64,000 bases of DNA from JALZKA01 sp963715405 (GCA_963715405.1 OY970239.1:1612001-1676000), one strand, 5' to 3'; shown: positions 44,533-55,756, counted from the stretch's first letter. Notes: generated from the sequence alone by a model not told the origin. Made by a program: numbers and translations.

Positions 44533-45246
44533 TCAGGACGTCCGTTGGAGATAGCCGCCCGGGTGGCAGGACATCCCGTAGAGCTCGAGGTCTCGTCGAA
44601 CTTGAAAGCCCTCTCCGTCTGACGTGGCAAGCCAATCCGCGACAGCCGGTAGGACGCCGCGTGGCCAAAAATCGTTGAGGCGCATCTCCTCGACATCGAC
44701 GCACCCGTCCTCGACGACGAGATAGCCGCCGATCGGGACGAAACGCGCGAAGCCCAGCAGCGCTGCGTAGGTCGTCTCGTAGACATGGGCGGAATCTTCG
44801 ACGACGAGGCACCGCGCGCCCTGAGGAAGCTGTCGTGCAACCCGCTCCGGGAGCGCTGAATCCCGAACGTCCGCCTCCAGGAATGTGATTGTCTCTTCGT
44901 AGCCTGGATCGGCGGCGAGGACCCCCGCGACCGCCTCCTTCTGGTCGATGTCGATCGAAACCACTTGAGGGGCGGCGATGCGACCGTAGGCTCGCAACGT
45001 CCGAAGCCGATCGCGAAACCAGAGTGCGCTCCCTCCGAAGCGAGTGCCGATCTCGATGACCACATCGGCTCGCATTTGCCAGAGCAGGTGCTCGTAGGTC
45101 CGCAAGTCCTCGGGAAACTTCTCCATCCGGACGCCGGCGTAGGAGTCAGTCGTGTGCTGCGAGGCGCGCGCTATCCAGAAGTCTCGAGCACGTGACTTCA
45201 GATCGAACTCGACTTTCGACGGAAGCCCGGCTTCACGGTTCGTCAT
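44533..45246 (-). CDS. CmcI/rhamnosyl O-methyltransferase-like protein
   Basis: 237 residues of the cephalosporin hydroxylase (CmcI) family, whose members include rhamnosyl O-methyltransferases. Landmarks are TYEHLLWQMRADVVIEIGTRFGGSALWFRD, VVSIDID, ITFLEADVRDS, CLVVEDSAHVYE and GGYLVVEDGCVD. The Asp/Glu and His in these loops suit a metal-dependent methyl transfer to a sugar hydroxyl. ATG 45246 is unambiguous. Confidence 0.85.
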   Translation of the reverse strand: MTNREAGLPSKVEFDLKSRARDFWIARASQHTTDSYAGVRMEKFPEDLRTYEHLLWQMRADVVIEIGTRFGGSALWFRDRLRTLRAYGRIAAPQVVSIDIDQKEAVAGVLAADPGYEETITFLEADVRDSALPERVARQLPQGARCLVVEDSAHVYETTYAALLGFARFVPIGGYLVVEDGCVDVEEMRLNDFWPRGVLPAVADWLATSDGEGFQVRRDLELYGMSCHPGGYLQRTS

Positions 45247-45256
45247 TGCCGTGAAC

Positions 45257-47339
45257 CTACTCGCGAGGCCGCCACACGACCAGCCCGCTGGAGCGGTCGG
45301 TCCCGGCAGGCTGAAAGCCCCTGAGACGAAGCCGTTGCCGCAGGCCGGCCCAAATGGGGAAAAGGGTTCCGTCACCGATGAACACGGCGCTTCCTCCGGC
45401 ATCTCGAAGGTCGTCGACCAGGTCGTCGAGCTGAGTCGGAAAGACGACATGCAAGGGATCACCGATCAAGGAAGTGTTCTGGACGTCCGCCTCTCTTGCG
45501 AGAAGGTGCCCATTCTCCCGAAGGATCAAGCACTTCCTCCCCCTCCTGTGTTTGCTCAGCGACGAACCGCCCCGCGTCCGGGATCACATCGAATGCGGAC
45601 GTCCGGTCGCTGTCGTCGGCGATCCTCTCCGCTTGGGTCCAGGGCGCTGGGGCGTCGATCAGGGCCGTAGTTGCCAGGCCAAAGCCGACAAGCGCGGTCG
45701 CCGCGAGCGCACCGATTGGTGTGACCGCGCTGCGCCAACTCCCGCCCCTGCAGGCGAAATCATCTGAATGCCGCCCAGGTGAGCAACGCGAGTGTGAAGC
45801 CCAGCGCCGGGAAGAAGAGCGAGCATCTGGACTAAGACCGAGCGGCCCGCGTAGTAGACTCCGGCGAACAACCCAAAGCATCCCGCGTACGCGAGAAGGC
45901 CCGACAGAGTGTGATCGCTCGCGCCAGCGCGGTGGCGAGTTGCGGCGAGAAGTAGCGCGCCCGCGAAGCTGACGTAGACGATTAGGTGGAACCCGAGCGT
46001 CGGCATCGGCAGGAGTCCGAAGCCCTGGGAGGCGAACAGCCGCGAGTAGTACGTGAGGAGTTCAGGGTTCGGGAGCGACCCACTGCGAATCAGCGTCATC
46101 GCGGCCACGAGTGCGGCGGCTGCGCCAACTCCGGCCACGAGTCGTCCGATCAGCGAGATCACAGCTGCTCGAGATATACGTCGCGGGCGTCCCGATCAAC
46201 AGGGCAAAGAAGGTTGCGAGCAGGCATGGCCCCCCGAAATCCGGGTTGTTGAGAAGGGCCAAGCCACCGACCACGAAAAGGGCCAACGGCGCTCTCGGTG
46301 AGAGCCCACGCAGGTGGCGAGCACACAGCCAGGCAAGTAGGCAGGGAAAGAGGTACCGCTCGGGCAGGATCTGTAGGAGGCTCGCGTTCGAGTCGCGCTC
46401 GTCGCCCACCTCAATCGTGGGTCGAAGGCTGAGCGCGAGAACTGGCAGGTACAGCAGGAACCCACCAATCTCGTTGCGGACGGTCAGCGCAAGCGCACGC
46501 CAGAGCGCAAGCAGTGAACCTACCGAGAGCACTGCCATCAGCCCCGTGAAAACGGCAGGCGAGTAATCGAAGGGCGCCAGGACCGGGTGACCCAACCAAG
46601 GAAGCAGGCTCGAGTATTGGCTGGCGAAGTCCGCCAGTGGTGTTGCACCATTGCCGAAGGCTGCGAAATCAGCGAAAGTGGTGGGCAGGTGCGAGGAGCA
46701 TCAAGCCCGCTGCATCCGGCAGGCTGGACGTCCGTGTAGACAGCCGGCAGCATGAAGATCACCGTCGACGATGACTGCGGCAAGACCGCTCACCGTCAAA
46801 GCACCGCGAGCCGCCATTCGCGCGAAGTAGCGCGGTCCGCACGCGCGAGCTCGTCGAGGCGTCGGAGGCGACGAAGAGCGACAAAGAGGATCGCGGCGGC
46901 TACGAGCAGCGCGATGGCTAGATCGCGCTCGCCAAAGTAGTTCGGGTCGAGCCCGAAGCTCAGTGGCTCCGAGCGCGTCAACCATCCGACCACGACGACG
47001 CTGAGAACAGCCAGGGTGCCGACGAGAGGCAGGGCGCCGGCCAACCTCGATTTCAACAGCCCGCTCCTGGGCTCGCCCGCGAAGATGAGGGCGGCGGCAG
47101 CGATCAGAGGAGTGAAGACCGCGATTCCGAAGCGTGCGAGCTCGGTGGGCTCGGGCGACATGAGGGTCGTGACGATCCGGCCAGGTCTCGAGCAGCTCGG
47201 GCTCCATCAGCTGGCCGAGCGTTGGGGCAAGCAAGACCCCCGCGATCACCGCTAGCACGCCGAACACACTCACGACAATCCAAGCGAGCGTCGCCGCCGC
47301 CGACGAGCCGATTTTGCCGTTTTTGCCCGGAGAGCTCAG
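45257..47339 (-). CDS. Polytopic membrane protein, GT-C-like (heavily frameshifted)
   Basis: Hydrophobic helices continue through several frames: VSVFGVLAVIAGVLLAPTLGQL, ARFGIAVFTPLIAAAALIFAG, GALPLVGTLAVLSVVVVGWLTR, VFTGLMAVLSVGSLLALW, GFLLYLPVLALSL, LALFVVGGLALLNNPDFGGPCLLATFFALLIG, RLVAGVGAAAALVAAMTLIR and a soluble C-terminus GGSAVFIGDGTLFPIW. The length (about 690 residues) and arrangement resemble lipid-phosphosugar-using GT-C enzymes. The start appears to be CTG 47339 overlapping the upstream stop (CTGA). No specific family assigned. Confidence 0.6.
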
Positions 47340-48731
47340 ACGGCTGCCCTCAGCTCGCGGTAGACAGCATCGATCTCGTCTCCGTGGCGGGCCATGGGTT
47401 TGATGATGTTGTCGCGTGTCGGCGAGGATCCGTTCATTCAGCTGCGCGACCTGTTCGGGGCTTTCGACTGATGTCGCCCATGATGCGGGCCAGCTCGAGT
47501 GCCGAGCAGGAGCGGTTCAGCCAGCCCGTCTCGCCATCACGCGTGTATTCCGGCATGCCGCCAATTGCGTTGGCGATCACGGGGATCCCCTTCGCAAGGA
47601 ACTCGGGGCCGACGAAACCATAGGCCTCCTCCCAGATCGAGGGGACGATCCCGACATCGACATCGTCGAGCACAGAGTCGAGTTCGCTCATCGGAGAACG
47701 GACCGGCGGCGCCCACCTCGATCTCCTCCAACTTTTCGACGTCCGCCGCAACGGCCGGATCGATGGTCCGAGCGCAATCAGCCTGAAACTTCCGGCCGGG
47801 GCGGACTCCGAGAGGAGCCGCGACCGCATCGACGAGCAGCCGTGAGCCCTTCGCGTGAGACGACAGCCCCGCGACGGTCGCGAACCGCACGGGACCGTTG
47901 CTCTGTCTTCGGCGCGGTGTGCAGACGCTCGATGCGCGTCAGGGTCAGGTGGATCGTGGACATCCTGCTACGGTCGACGCCAAGCAGCGAGTAGATCTCA
48001 GCCACGCGCTCTGACATCGCGATCAGCCGATCGGCGCGGTTGAGCCGCTCGACGTTGACATCGCGTCGGTTCTGAAAGGCTTCGGGGCCAGCGGGAGCAG
48101 GGGCCTGGACTCTCGCTCCGACCCTCCGGGACAGCTCCACCTTGCGCTCGTCCGGCATTCGGCGCAAAACAGCGTCGCCTGAAGAGTTCGTGTCGCGCCG
48201 TCGCTTCGTAAAGCAGTCCGGGCTCGCGAGTATCGGCGGCGATCGTGGCCACGCAGTCTGCTCCGATCTCGCGTCGAAGGCATACCCGTCCCTCCGAGTC
48301 AAGCAACTTGAAGGCTGGGCACAGAGGAAAGTAGTCCGCAAGCGTCATCACGGCCGGCGTATCAGCGCGACGCGACGAGGTCGAGGAGTGAGGACGGCAG
48401 TCCGGCGAGCTCGTGGAAATGGACGACGTCGGGGCTCAACTCGTCGATGACGCGCTCGAAGAGCCGCTCAGTATGCGGCTCGTCGAGCTCGAGCTCGGGC
48501 TGGCGACCGTGATCGTACAGGGGCGAGTTGATCACCTCGAACATCGTCACCCCATTACGGCGCCAGCGCTTGAGGAGAGGTCTGATTGGAATAGGGGAAG
48601 TAGCGCCCGGAGAAGAAGTACGCCACGTCATCGCCGCGACGGACCTGTTCGTGCATTAGCTCCTCGATGTACGCGACCAGCCCGCCCCTCCGCAGGGGGC
48701 GAGACCCGGACCCGACATGCAGCACTCGCAT
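47336..48731 (-). CDS. GT4-family glycosyltransferase (frameshifted)
   Basis: ATG 48731 begins MRVLHVGSGSRPLRRGGLVAYIEELMHEQVRRGDDVAYFF, the GT4 acceptor loop. Other frames supply PDVVHFHELAGLPSSLLDL, MTLADYFPLCPAFKLLDSEGRVC (a zinc-ligand-like loop common in GT4), and DVGIVPSIWEEAYGFVGPEFLAKGIPVIANAIGGMPEYTRDGETGWL, the nucleotide-sugar site. It ends RELRAAV with TGA at 47336. Several breaks. Confidence 0.78.
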
Positions 48732-48760
48732 GGGCTGGAGCCTATGAGGTCCGGGTACTG

Positions 48761-49781
48761 CTATTCCGCCGGTTTGCGTATCCACATCGCGGACGGAATC
48801 CACGTCTTCAATTCGGGGACTCCGGAAAGGGGCTCTCCGGGGTCCACATCCTCCTTGAGGCTTGGAATCAGCTCGGCAAGCTCGTCATGCCGATCGCGAA
48901 ACAGGGCGGCAAGGGCAAGCTCGACCCGCCATGGGCTGCCGGTCAGGAACGCTTGCAGCAGGTACTGCTCGGTCAGATACCCGGCGAGCAGGAAGTAGTA
49001 GTGCGGATACTCGTAAGGAAGGTGGATGTCGTGCAGGTGCACCCAGACGCCGGGAGCCAAGCGCGGTAGCACCTCGAGGAATGAGCCAGTTGACCTCGCT
49101 GTCGAGCTTGACTATGTGGCTCGTATCGATAAACAGGACGTCTCCCGCTTGAAGCGCCTCGAATCGGGCCGTAGGGAGCTCCCGGCAGTCGACGCGCTCA
49201 ATGCGCGTGAGGCCGTCGATCGGTTTCTCGAGTCCCGGAACCTCATCCAACCACCAGCCTTCCGCTCCACCCTCTTTGCGAGTGGTCGCCTGCATGTCCA
49301 GGGCGATGGTGGGTGTGGGATCGACGGCAACGAGGTCGCCCGGAGATCCCTCGCGCCTGTTCGCTGCCATTGCTGCGGCTGCGATCAGCGTCGAGTTGCC
49401 GGAACCGATCTCCAACACCTGCTTCGGTCGCTGCTGGCGCAGCAGCGCATAGAGCACCTCGGCATCCCCGCCCTTGTAGAGCTTGTTCCAAACGTCAACC
49501 CCACGCCCCCTGACATCGCGCTCGAATTCTTTGATGTACTGGACGAGGTCTTCCTCGATGAACGCAAGCTGTGAGGTGAGATCGAACTGAACGCCAGTAA
49601 GGGAGCTACGCCGCGACCAGATCGGATCGTCGGCTTCGGGTATCAGCGGAATTGGGCTCCCTGGCCCATGGGCGATCAGCGAGTAACCGTGCCGGTTCGC
49701 GAGGCTCCTCAGGAAGTCACCCGCGCGTCCTCGCAACAGGCGGGGCCGTGACCGGATCCGCTCTAGCAGGCGCTTCAGCAA
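48761..49781 (-). CDS. Class I SAM methyltransferase, Methyltransf_24-like (frameshifted)
   Basis: About 340 residues from TTG 49781. KQVLEIGSGNSTLIAAAA is the SAM loop, DLVAVDPTPT the acidic strand end and DVLFIDTSHIVKLDSEVNWL motif IV. After a one-base break near 49080 the other frame continues PRLAPGVWVHLHDIHLPYEYPHYYF and ends MWIRKPAE. Its start overlaps the adjacent GT2 stop by seven bases. Confidence 0.8.
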
Positions 49782-50788
49782 TCTCGCTCACGAGTGCGGG
49801 ACGATGAAGGCGCCCCTGGATCCGCGACATTTACCCGCTTGGCGACCAGGTAGAGGGGCCGCTGCTTGACCTCGTCGTAGATTCGCCCAAGGTACTCCCC
49901 GATGATCCCAATGGTGATCAGCTGAACGCCGCCGAGAAACAAAACGGCGAAAAGAATCGTGCTTATGCCTGGTAGCTCCGTGGCACCGACAAGGCGCAAG
50001 ACCACGACGAGCGGCAACCCGAGCAGGGCGATGCCTGAGACGATGAAGCCCGCGGCCATGGACAGCTGCAGGGGCACGTGCGAAAACGACGCGATCGCAT
50101 CGAGGGAAAACCGCACCAGGTTGCGTAACGAGTACTTGGTTGCGCCGGCGTAACGGGCATCGCGGTTGTATGGGATGCCGAGTTGTTCGAAGCCGATCCA
50201 CGCACTCATGCCGCGGAGAAACCGGCGGCGCTCCGGCATCGCCAACAGAGCCGCGAGCGCGCGCCGGTCGAGCAGCCGAAAGTCACCCGCGTTCTGCGGA
50301 ACGTCGAATTCGGTCAGCTTCGACAGGAGTCGGTAAAACCAGCGCGCGGTCGCGAGCTTGAATCGAGATTCGCCGAGCCTGTTTGCGCGTACCATGTAGA
50401 CGACGTCGACGCCCTCCCGCCAGCGCTCAACCATGTCCGGAAGTAACTCAGGAGGATCCTGAAGGTCACCGTCAAGCATGGCGATCGCGTCTCCGCGAGC
50501 GTGCTCGAGCCCTGCCGTCAGCGAGGCCTGATGGCCGAAGTTGCGCGACAGGAGAATCACTCGAACGCGCGAGTCGCCTTGCGCGAGCTCTTCGAGGCGA
50601 TCGGCGGTGCCGTCGGAGCTGGCGTTGTCCGTGAAGATCAGTTCGAAGGGTGTCGACCCCAGGCTGGTGACCAACCTCTGGTACAGCTCGTCGAGCACGT
50701 CTCGCTCGTTGAGAACAGGAATGACGACGCTGAGTAGTGTCAACTTGCGTAGCGGCTTCGGCTCGGACTGACTCGCCGGCGGCTTCAC
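49775..50788 (-). CDS. GT2 polyprenyl-phosphate glycosyltransferase (DPM1/GtrB-like)
   Basis: Transfers a sugar from a nucleotide donor to a polyprenyl phosphate. About 337 residues from GTG 50788. LLSVVIPVLNERDVLDELY, DNASSDGTADRLEEL, SRNFGHQASLTAGLEHA, AMLDGDLQDPPEL (DxD), RDARYAGATKYSLRNLVRFSLDAIASFS, then two C-terminal membrane helices (LSMAAGFIVSGIALLGLPLVVVL and ISTILFAVLFLGGVQLITIGIIGEYLGR). It would feed the GT-C enzymes of this locus. A start as far out as 50866 is possible. Confidence 0.92.
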   Translation of the reverse strand: MKPPASQSEPKPLRKLTLLSVVIPVLNERDVLDELYQRLVTSLGSTPFELIFTDNASSDGTADRLEELAQGDSRVRVILLSRNFGHQASLTAGLEHARGDAIAMLDGDLQDPPELLPDMVERWREGVDVVYMVRANRLGESRFKLATARWFYRLLSKLTEFDVPQNAGDFRLLDRRALAALLAMPERRRFLRGMSAWIGFEQLGIPYNRDARYAGATKYSLRNLVRFSLDAIASFSHVPLQLSMAAGFIVSGIALLGLPLVVVLRLVGATELPGISTILFAVLFLGGVQLITIGIIGEYLGRIYDEVKQRPLYLVAKRVNVADPGAPSSSRTRERDC

Positions 50789-50897
50789 GCGAGGTATTCG
50801 AGCAGAGTGGCAGCGGGATCTCGAACTCGCTGGCGCTACCGGTAGGCTTTCACTCGGTGGGCCCAATCACTTCGGCTTGATTACGGTGCCGCAGGCG

Positions 50898-51839
50898 ATG
50901 AAGAGATCGAGGGTTCTAGTCACCGGCGGAACGGGTTTCATCGGACGTCAGGTAGTGCCGCTGCTTCAAGCGGGCGGTTGCGAAGTGCACATCACCAGCT
51001 CTCGACGGGATGTTGCCTCAGTTGGGTCGGCCGAGATGCACCATGTTGATCTCTTCGATGGCGAAGCTCGAGCTGCTCTCGTAGCTGATCTGGCTGCTGA
51101 CCGACTGATTCATCTCGCCTGGTACTTGGAGCCTGGCCAGGTCTGGAGCTCGCTCGAGAACATCCGCTGGGTCGAAGCCAGTCTCGGGCTCGTTCAAGAG
51201 TTCGTCACCGCAGGCGGGCGGAGAGCTGTACTGGCCGGGTCGTTCTCGGAGTACGGCCCGGGCGCCGGGCGTTGCGTCGCCGAGACAGCGCCTCTAGTAC
51301 CCAGCAACCTTTATGGAGCCAGCAAGAGCGCCCTCGGTCAGGTCGCTCTCGCCGCCGCAGACGTGTGGGGTATCGAAGTCGCCTGGGCAAGAATCTTCTC
51401 CGCCTATGGGCCCGGCGAGCATCCGAAGCGTCTGGTCGCGTCAGTCGTGGAGAATCTCCTGGCGGGGCGCGAGGCCCCGTGCTCGCATGGACGACAGATT
51501 CGCGACTACCTCTCGACGATGGATATCGCCGACGCGCTCGTAGCAGTGCTCGACTCCGACCTCCGTGGCCCGGTCAACGTCGGCTCAGGCGAAGGGGTGA
51601 CGCTGCGCAGCCTGGTCGAGACGGCTGGCGAGATCGTGGGGCGTCCGGATCTCCTCCGCTTCGGCGAGGTCGTGCCCCCGCCGGATGATCCGCCCTGCCT
51701 GGTTGCCGACGTGGCGCGCTTACGGGACGAGGTGGGATGGTCACCGCGGTTCAGCCTTCTAAAGGGCCTCGAACAAACCGTCGATTGGTGGCGGGAGTCA
51801 GGCCCCCGACGAGACTCTCTTAAAAACGGCGAGAATTGA
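50898..51839 (+). CDS. NAD-dependent epimerase/dehydratase (extended SDR)
   Basis: 313 residues. Rossmann loop VTGGTGFIG, the LIHLAWY segment, catalytic Ser region AGSFSEYG, and YGASKSALG with the YxxxK pair. The C-terminal half has RIFSAYGPGEHPKRLV and VNVGSGEGVTLRSLV. Such enzymes epimerise or reduce sugar nucleotides; the exact substrate is unclear. ATG 50898 is preferred to a TTG at 50877. The last 42 bases overlap the convergent methyltransferase gene. Confidence 0.88.
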   Translation: MKRSRVLVTGGTGFIGRQVVPLLQAGGCEVHITSSRRDVASVGSAEMHHVDLFDGEARAALVADLAADRLIHLAWYLEPGQVWSSLENIRWVEASLGLVQEFVTAGGRRAVLAGSFSEYGPGAGRCVAETAPLVPSNLYGASKSALGQVALAAADVWGIEVAWARIFSAYGPGEHPKRLVASVVENLLAGREAPCSHGRQIRDYLSTMDIADALVAVLDSDLRGPVNVGSGEGVTLRSLVETAGEIVGRPDLLRFGEVVPPPDDPPCLVADVARLRDEVGWSPRFSLLKGLEQTVDWWRESGPRRDSLKNGEN

Positions 51840-52541
51840 GAGACCGGCCGGAAGACGGACACCGGCTGCGAGCATCCGCGCCTCGACCCGAAGCGGCCAT
51901 TCGAGCAGCTCGTTCAGCACGGGCGACGTAACCGCAACGTCGGAAGTGGTCTCGTCACTCGAGCGCCTTTGGTCGATGAGCCGGCGCACGCCTGCGACCG
52001 GGAGCAGAATCGAGTTGAAGTGGCTCACAATTAGCGGCGTCCAACCCGACGCCTTGGCGGCGGCAATCAACGTTCCGCGCACATATCGGCGCCTGTGCTC
52101 GTTGGCTACGTCATGAGGGCCCCAGAGCCGGGGGTAAGCAGGAACCGTTACGAGCAGGAAGCCTTCGGGCTTGACAACCCGCCGTAGCTCGGCCAATCCC
52201 GCTCGGTCGTCGTCCAAGTGCTCGATTACGTCGAGAGCCGCCGCCACATCGAATTCACAATCGTCGAAAGGCATCTCCTCGACCGTTCCTTGCGTCACTC
52301 TGCCCACTCCCCGCGCGCGCGCCACACTCAGTGCGTGCTCCGACGGCTCGAGTCCCACCACCGCTCCGAAGCGTGCCAACTCGGGAAGGTTCACTCCACC
52401 GCCGCAGCCCGCATCCAGGCACAAGGCCGGGTTCGGCAACGGCATAGACTCGAGCGCCGCTCTGACGACACGACGTCTTCCCTTGTACCACCAGTGCCGG
52501 TCCTCGGCAGCTAGCGTTTCATCGCGGTAAGCGCTTTTCAC
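51798..52541 (-). CDS. Class I SAM methyltransferase (Methyltransf_11-like)
   Basis: 247 residues from GTG 52541 (GTGA with the preceding stop). AEDRHWWYKGRRRVVRAAL opens the protein as in many glycan methyltransferases, followed by CLDAGCGGGVNLPELARFG, GLEPSEHALSVAR, ALDVIEHLDDDRAGLAELRRVVKPEGFLLVTVPAY and DVANEHRRRY. Intact. Confidence 0.86.
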   Translation of the reverse strand: MKSAYRDETLAAEDRHWWYKGRRRVVRAALESMPLPNPALCLDAGCGGGVNLPELARFGAVVGLEPSEHALSVARARGVGRVTQGTVEEMPFDDCEFDVAAALDVIEHLDDDRAGLAELRRVVKPEGFLLVTVPAYPRLWGPHDVANEHRRRYVRGTLIAAAKASGWTPLIVSHFNSILLPVAGVRRLIDQRRSSDETTSDVAVTSPVLNELLEWPLRVEARMLAAGVRLPAGLSILAVFKRVSSGA

Positions 52542-54499
52542 GGCTCCGCGCTGACGCTTACACCTTCTGGCTGCGGTTCGTAGATCCTGAACCCGTCGAC
52601 TACGGCCAGGGGAGCCTCCTGCTTCAGGCACCCTCCGACCGAGTAGCCGATTGCATCGACCCAGATCTGCTCTTCGCGGATGATCACCCAGCCATCCGTC
52701 ACTAAGCGAGCAACGTCCGGACAGGGCAATTTGGCCGGAATCAGTCTCACGTCGTGTTGCAGCTGATCGCCAGCCAGCGGTCCTGCCAGCAACGGGGCCA
52801 TATAGATGGGCTCATCGCCGTCCCGAAAATCGTCCCGCGCTGACAGATACTTGGCAAGGCCAGAGTCGAAGTTCGCTCGGTGATCACCATGATGGCTAAC
52901 CCAGTTGGCCGCCGGAAGTGCGAGGAGGGATGCCGCAACGGCCACCATGCCTGCACTGACCAAAGGGCTCGGAAACCGAAGCCGACCGCGGAGGCTTGTC
53001 GCGAGTACGGCACCGACTGCGGCTCCCGCCAGCGCCCCCATGACGATCGCGAGTGTCGGGGGCGTCGTCGGAAAGGCCCCAGTGAACACCTGCGCCAGGT
53101 TCCAGACGAGCGCAGCTGACAGCAGAAAAAGCGCGAGCAGTTCGAATTTGCGGCTCCCTCGGCTTGCAAGCGCAACCACCACGGCGGCGAGGCCGATGGC
53201 GGGGAGCAGATAGCGGGTCTGCGAGACCGAGCCATCGAAGATCGCGGCCTTTGCGGTGCTCGGCGCCGAAGCCCATAGGAGCAGCAATCCGAGCAGGAGC
53301 GCGCCCATCCACCTGATGCTCCATTTCTTCGTAACGACGGCGAGCGTCAGCGCAGCAAGAAGCAATACGACGGCACCCGCCATCCAGCTGGCATACAAGC
53401 CGAGCCTTCCCTCCAACGTAGAGCGCGGGGAGCCCAGTAGTGACGAGTAGGTCTCCCGCAGGAACTCGGGAACCGGATCGCCCCACGGCGACGACGACCA
53501 AGGCCAGAAAGGTGAGCCGTGTTCGATGAAGGTCCGCGCGTACCAGAAGCAACCAACCACGGCAAAGACTCCGAAGCCGATCGCCAACGGCTTAGCCATC
53601 GGTCGCAGATTCCGCCGGTGCAGGATGAGGCCCCCAGCAAGGATCACGACGCCCAGCGGTAGGGCGATCGTCTTGGTTCCGATTGCGAGGCCGATGGCAA
53701 CCACAGCCGGAATCAAGAGCCGGGGGGCCTCCTTGGAGCAGACGATCAGAGCCGCGCCGCACGCAAGCCACGAAAGCGCGGGCAGGTCGTTGAGCGGCCC
53801 GGCGAGCTCGATCAGGGCGACGGGCGTGGTCGCGACCGCCAGAATCGCAAGCAACCGAACCGAACTCGAGAGTTCAAACCGTCTGAGCCCAATCCATCCC
53901 GAGAGAACCAGCACGGTCATGCTGACAATCGGCCAGATCGAGATCATGACCATGCTTCGAGATATGCCAAGACCCCACGTCTGGGCCACGGCGTTTGTCA
54001 GCGGGTAGCTGCCAACCCTGAAGATGTAATTGATGATGTCGTCCGAACCCGGCGTTCCGTCATGGATCCAACGGATCATCTGTGGCAAGTGGTAATAGAC
54101 GCCGTCCACGCCGACCACGGGCGACCAAAGCGCCCAACCCAGCCACAGGACACCGACTCCAACGGCAGTCGAGACACCAACGACATTCGGGGTCGGCGTG
54201 CGCTCAAGCCAATCGGTGAATTCGTCGCTGAGCTTGACCTCTGGCCGTGGGAGGAATGAGAAAGCCAGGAAGCCAGTCGCGACTGCGGCCAGAACGAGCG
54301 CAGCTGGGGTCGCCCCCAGTCTGAAGATTCCAAGCACCATCGCCTCGACCACGATGGCCGCGACGAAGAAGGTCATGGCCACGAGAATCCGCTCGAGCCC
54401 GCGCTCGACGAAGGTCGACGCCAGGCGAAACGACGCGCCCCAAACCGCGATAGCGGCGATGCCCAAGAGCAAGTGATTCACGACGCTCACGACGAGCAA
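52538..54499 (-). CDS. Large polytopic membrane protein, GT-C-like
   Basis: 653 residues with some 12-14 transmembrane helices. An early extracytoplasmic loop carries GVDGVYYHLPQMIRWIHDGT, resembling the acidic catalytic loop of GT-C glycosyltransferases that use polyprenyl-linked sugars. Later GPLNDLPALSWLACGAALIV and HGSPFWPWSSSPWGDPVPEF also fit that class. The soluble C-terminus ends VDGFRIYEPQ. It lies seven bases after a GT4 gene and is coupled to a methyltransferase gene. Start TTG 54499; GTG 54490 is possible. Confidence 0.75.
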   Translation of the reverse strand: MLVVSVVNHLLLGIAAIAVWGASFRLASTFVERGLERILVAMTFFVAAIVVEAMVLGIFRLGATPAALVLAAVATGFLAFSFLPRPEVKLSDEFTDWLERTPTPNVVGVSTAVGVGVLWLGWALWSPVVGVDGVYYHLPQMIRWIHDGTPGSDDIINYIFRVGSYPLTNAVAQTWGLGISRSMVMISIWPIVSMTVLVLSGWIGLRRFELSSSVRLLAILAVATTPVALIELAGPLNDLPALSWLACGAALIVCSKEAPRLLIPAVVAIGLAIGTKTIALPLGVVILAGGLILHRRNLRPMAKPLAIGFGVFAVVGCFWYARTFIEHGSPFWPWSSSPWGDPVPEFLRETYSSLLGSPRSTLEGRLGLYASWMAGAVVLLLAALTLAVVTKKWSIRWMGALLLGLLLLWASAPSTAKAAIFDGSVSQTRYLLPAIGLAAVVVALASRGSRKFELLALFLLSAALVWNLAQVFTGAFPTTPPTLAIVMGALAGAAVGAVLATSLRGRLRFPSPLVSAGMVAVAASLLALPAANWVSHHGDHRANFDSGLAKYLSARDDFRDGDEPIYMAPLLAGPLAGDQLQHDVRLIPAKLPCPDVARLVTDGWVIIREEQIWVDAIGYSVGGCLKQEAPLAVVDGFRIYEPQPEGVSVSAEP

Positions 54500-54505
54500 C
54501 CCACG

Positions 54506-55756
54506 TTATTGTCTCGGCAGCCGTGTCGGGAGCGTTGAGCGGTCGTGCTGCTCTCCGGTCAGACGGCGCGCCGTCACGCGTGTCAATTCCTCCTCGACGG
54601 CCTGGTTGAAGAGTGCCTCTGTGTGTCTCGAAGCGGTCTCGAGGCCGCCACGACGAAGGCGAGCGCGGAGCGCGTCGTCGCGTTGCGAGCCGGCTGAGCG
54701 CTGCCGCCAGAGCCTCGGCGTCGTCCGCGCTCGAACAGCAGGCAGTTGTGCTCGTCGCGCAGGTACTCCGCCGACCCGCCTCGGCCCGTGGCGACAACCG
54801 GCCGGCCCCTACCCATCGCCTCGAGCGGGACGAGCCCCCATGGCTCGTCCCAGCGGACCGGAAACACGACCGCGTCGGCACGTCCGTAGGCCTCGACTAT
54901 CTCGGCCCGGCCACGTTGGCCGGCGAAGTGCACGCGCTCGCGACGCCGGCATCTGCTGCGAGCCTTCGCAGGCGCGCCTCCTCGGCAGCTGTCCCAGCCC
55001 CCGATCACCTCCAGCCGCGCCTGCGCGGGCAGGTGCTCCATCGCCTCTACGGCGGTATCGATCCCCTTGTTCGGGTCCAGGCGTCCGACGTAGAGAAGGC
55101 GCCATTGCCACGACGCTTTCCGGCGCCGGGTCGAGGAAGTCCAGCGTGAATTCCCGAGTGAGCGACTCCCGTATCGCGCAATCCGAGGCCGAGGGACAGC
55201 GCGTGCCGGCGGGTGTGCTCGCTTACGAATACGTACCGCGCCGCCTCCGCGAACTTCGGCTCCACCGGTATGCGCGTGAGTAGTTCGACGAGCGGGACGA
55301 GCCGGGACCTACGGCCGCGAAAGGCGTGCGTCCAAGGGTCGGCCCAGCGACCCCAGTCGAGCCACTCGGCGTGGACGAAGGCGACCGCCGGCAGGCCGCG
55401 GCGCCGCGCGGCGTCGAGCAGTCCCAACGTCAGCCCGCCCATCGCCCACCAGCTGACCACCTGAGGGCGGAACTCGTCCAGGTGCCGCGCCAGCGTCGCG
55501 GTGATTGTGGCGCGCGAGGCTCGAGGCCCTGCGAAGGCCCAGCGGCTCGATCCTGCCGTCGCGCAACGTCCAGCGCAACTCGCGGTGAACGTCCTCCTCG
55601 TCCTCGGCGTCGGGCGCATCCGGTGCGCGTGTCGGTCGTGAGGACGCGGACATCATGACCGCGCGCGCGCAGGTGCTCGACCGCGGAATGCCACACGATC
55701 TCGTACCCGCCGAAGTGGTGCGGCGGGTACAGATTTCCCACCGTGAGCACTCTCAC
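54506..55756 (-). CDS. GT4-family glycosyltransferase (frameshifted)
   Basis: GTG 55756 starts MRVLTVGNLYPPHHFGGYEIVWHSAVEHLRARGHDVRVLTTD. After breaks, other frames give VVSWWAMGGLTLGLLDAARRRGLPAVAFVHAEWLDWG, RYVFVSEHTRRHAL, LEVIGGWDS, VHFAGQ and ADAVVFPVRWDEPWGLVPLEAMGRGRPVVATGRGGSAEYLRDEHNCLLFE, the donor site. It ends TRLPRQ. About 415 residues, at least four breaks. GTGA overlap with the methyltransferase upstream. Confidence 0.78.
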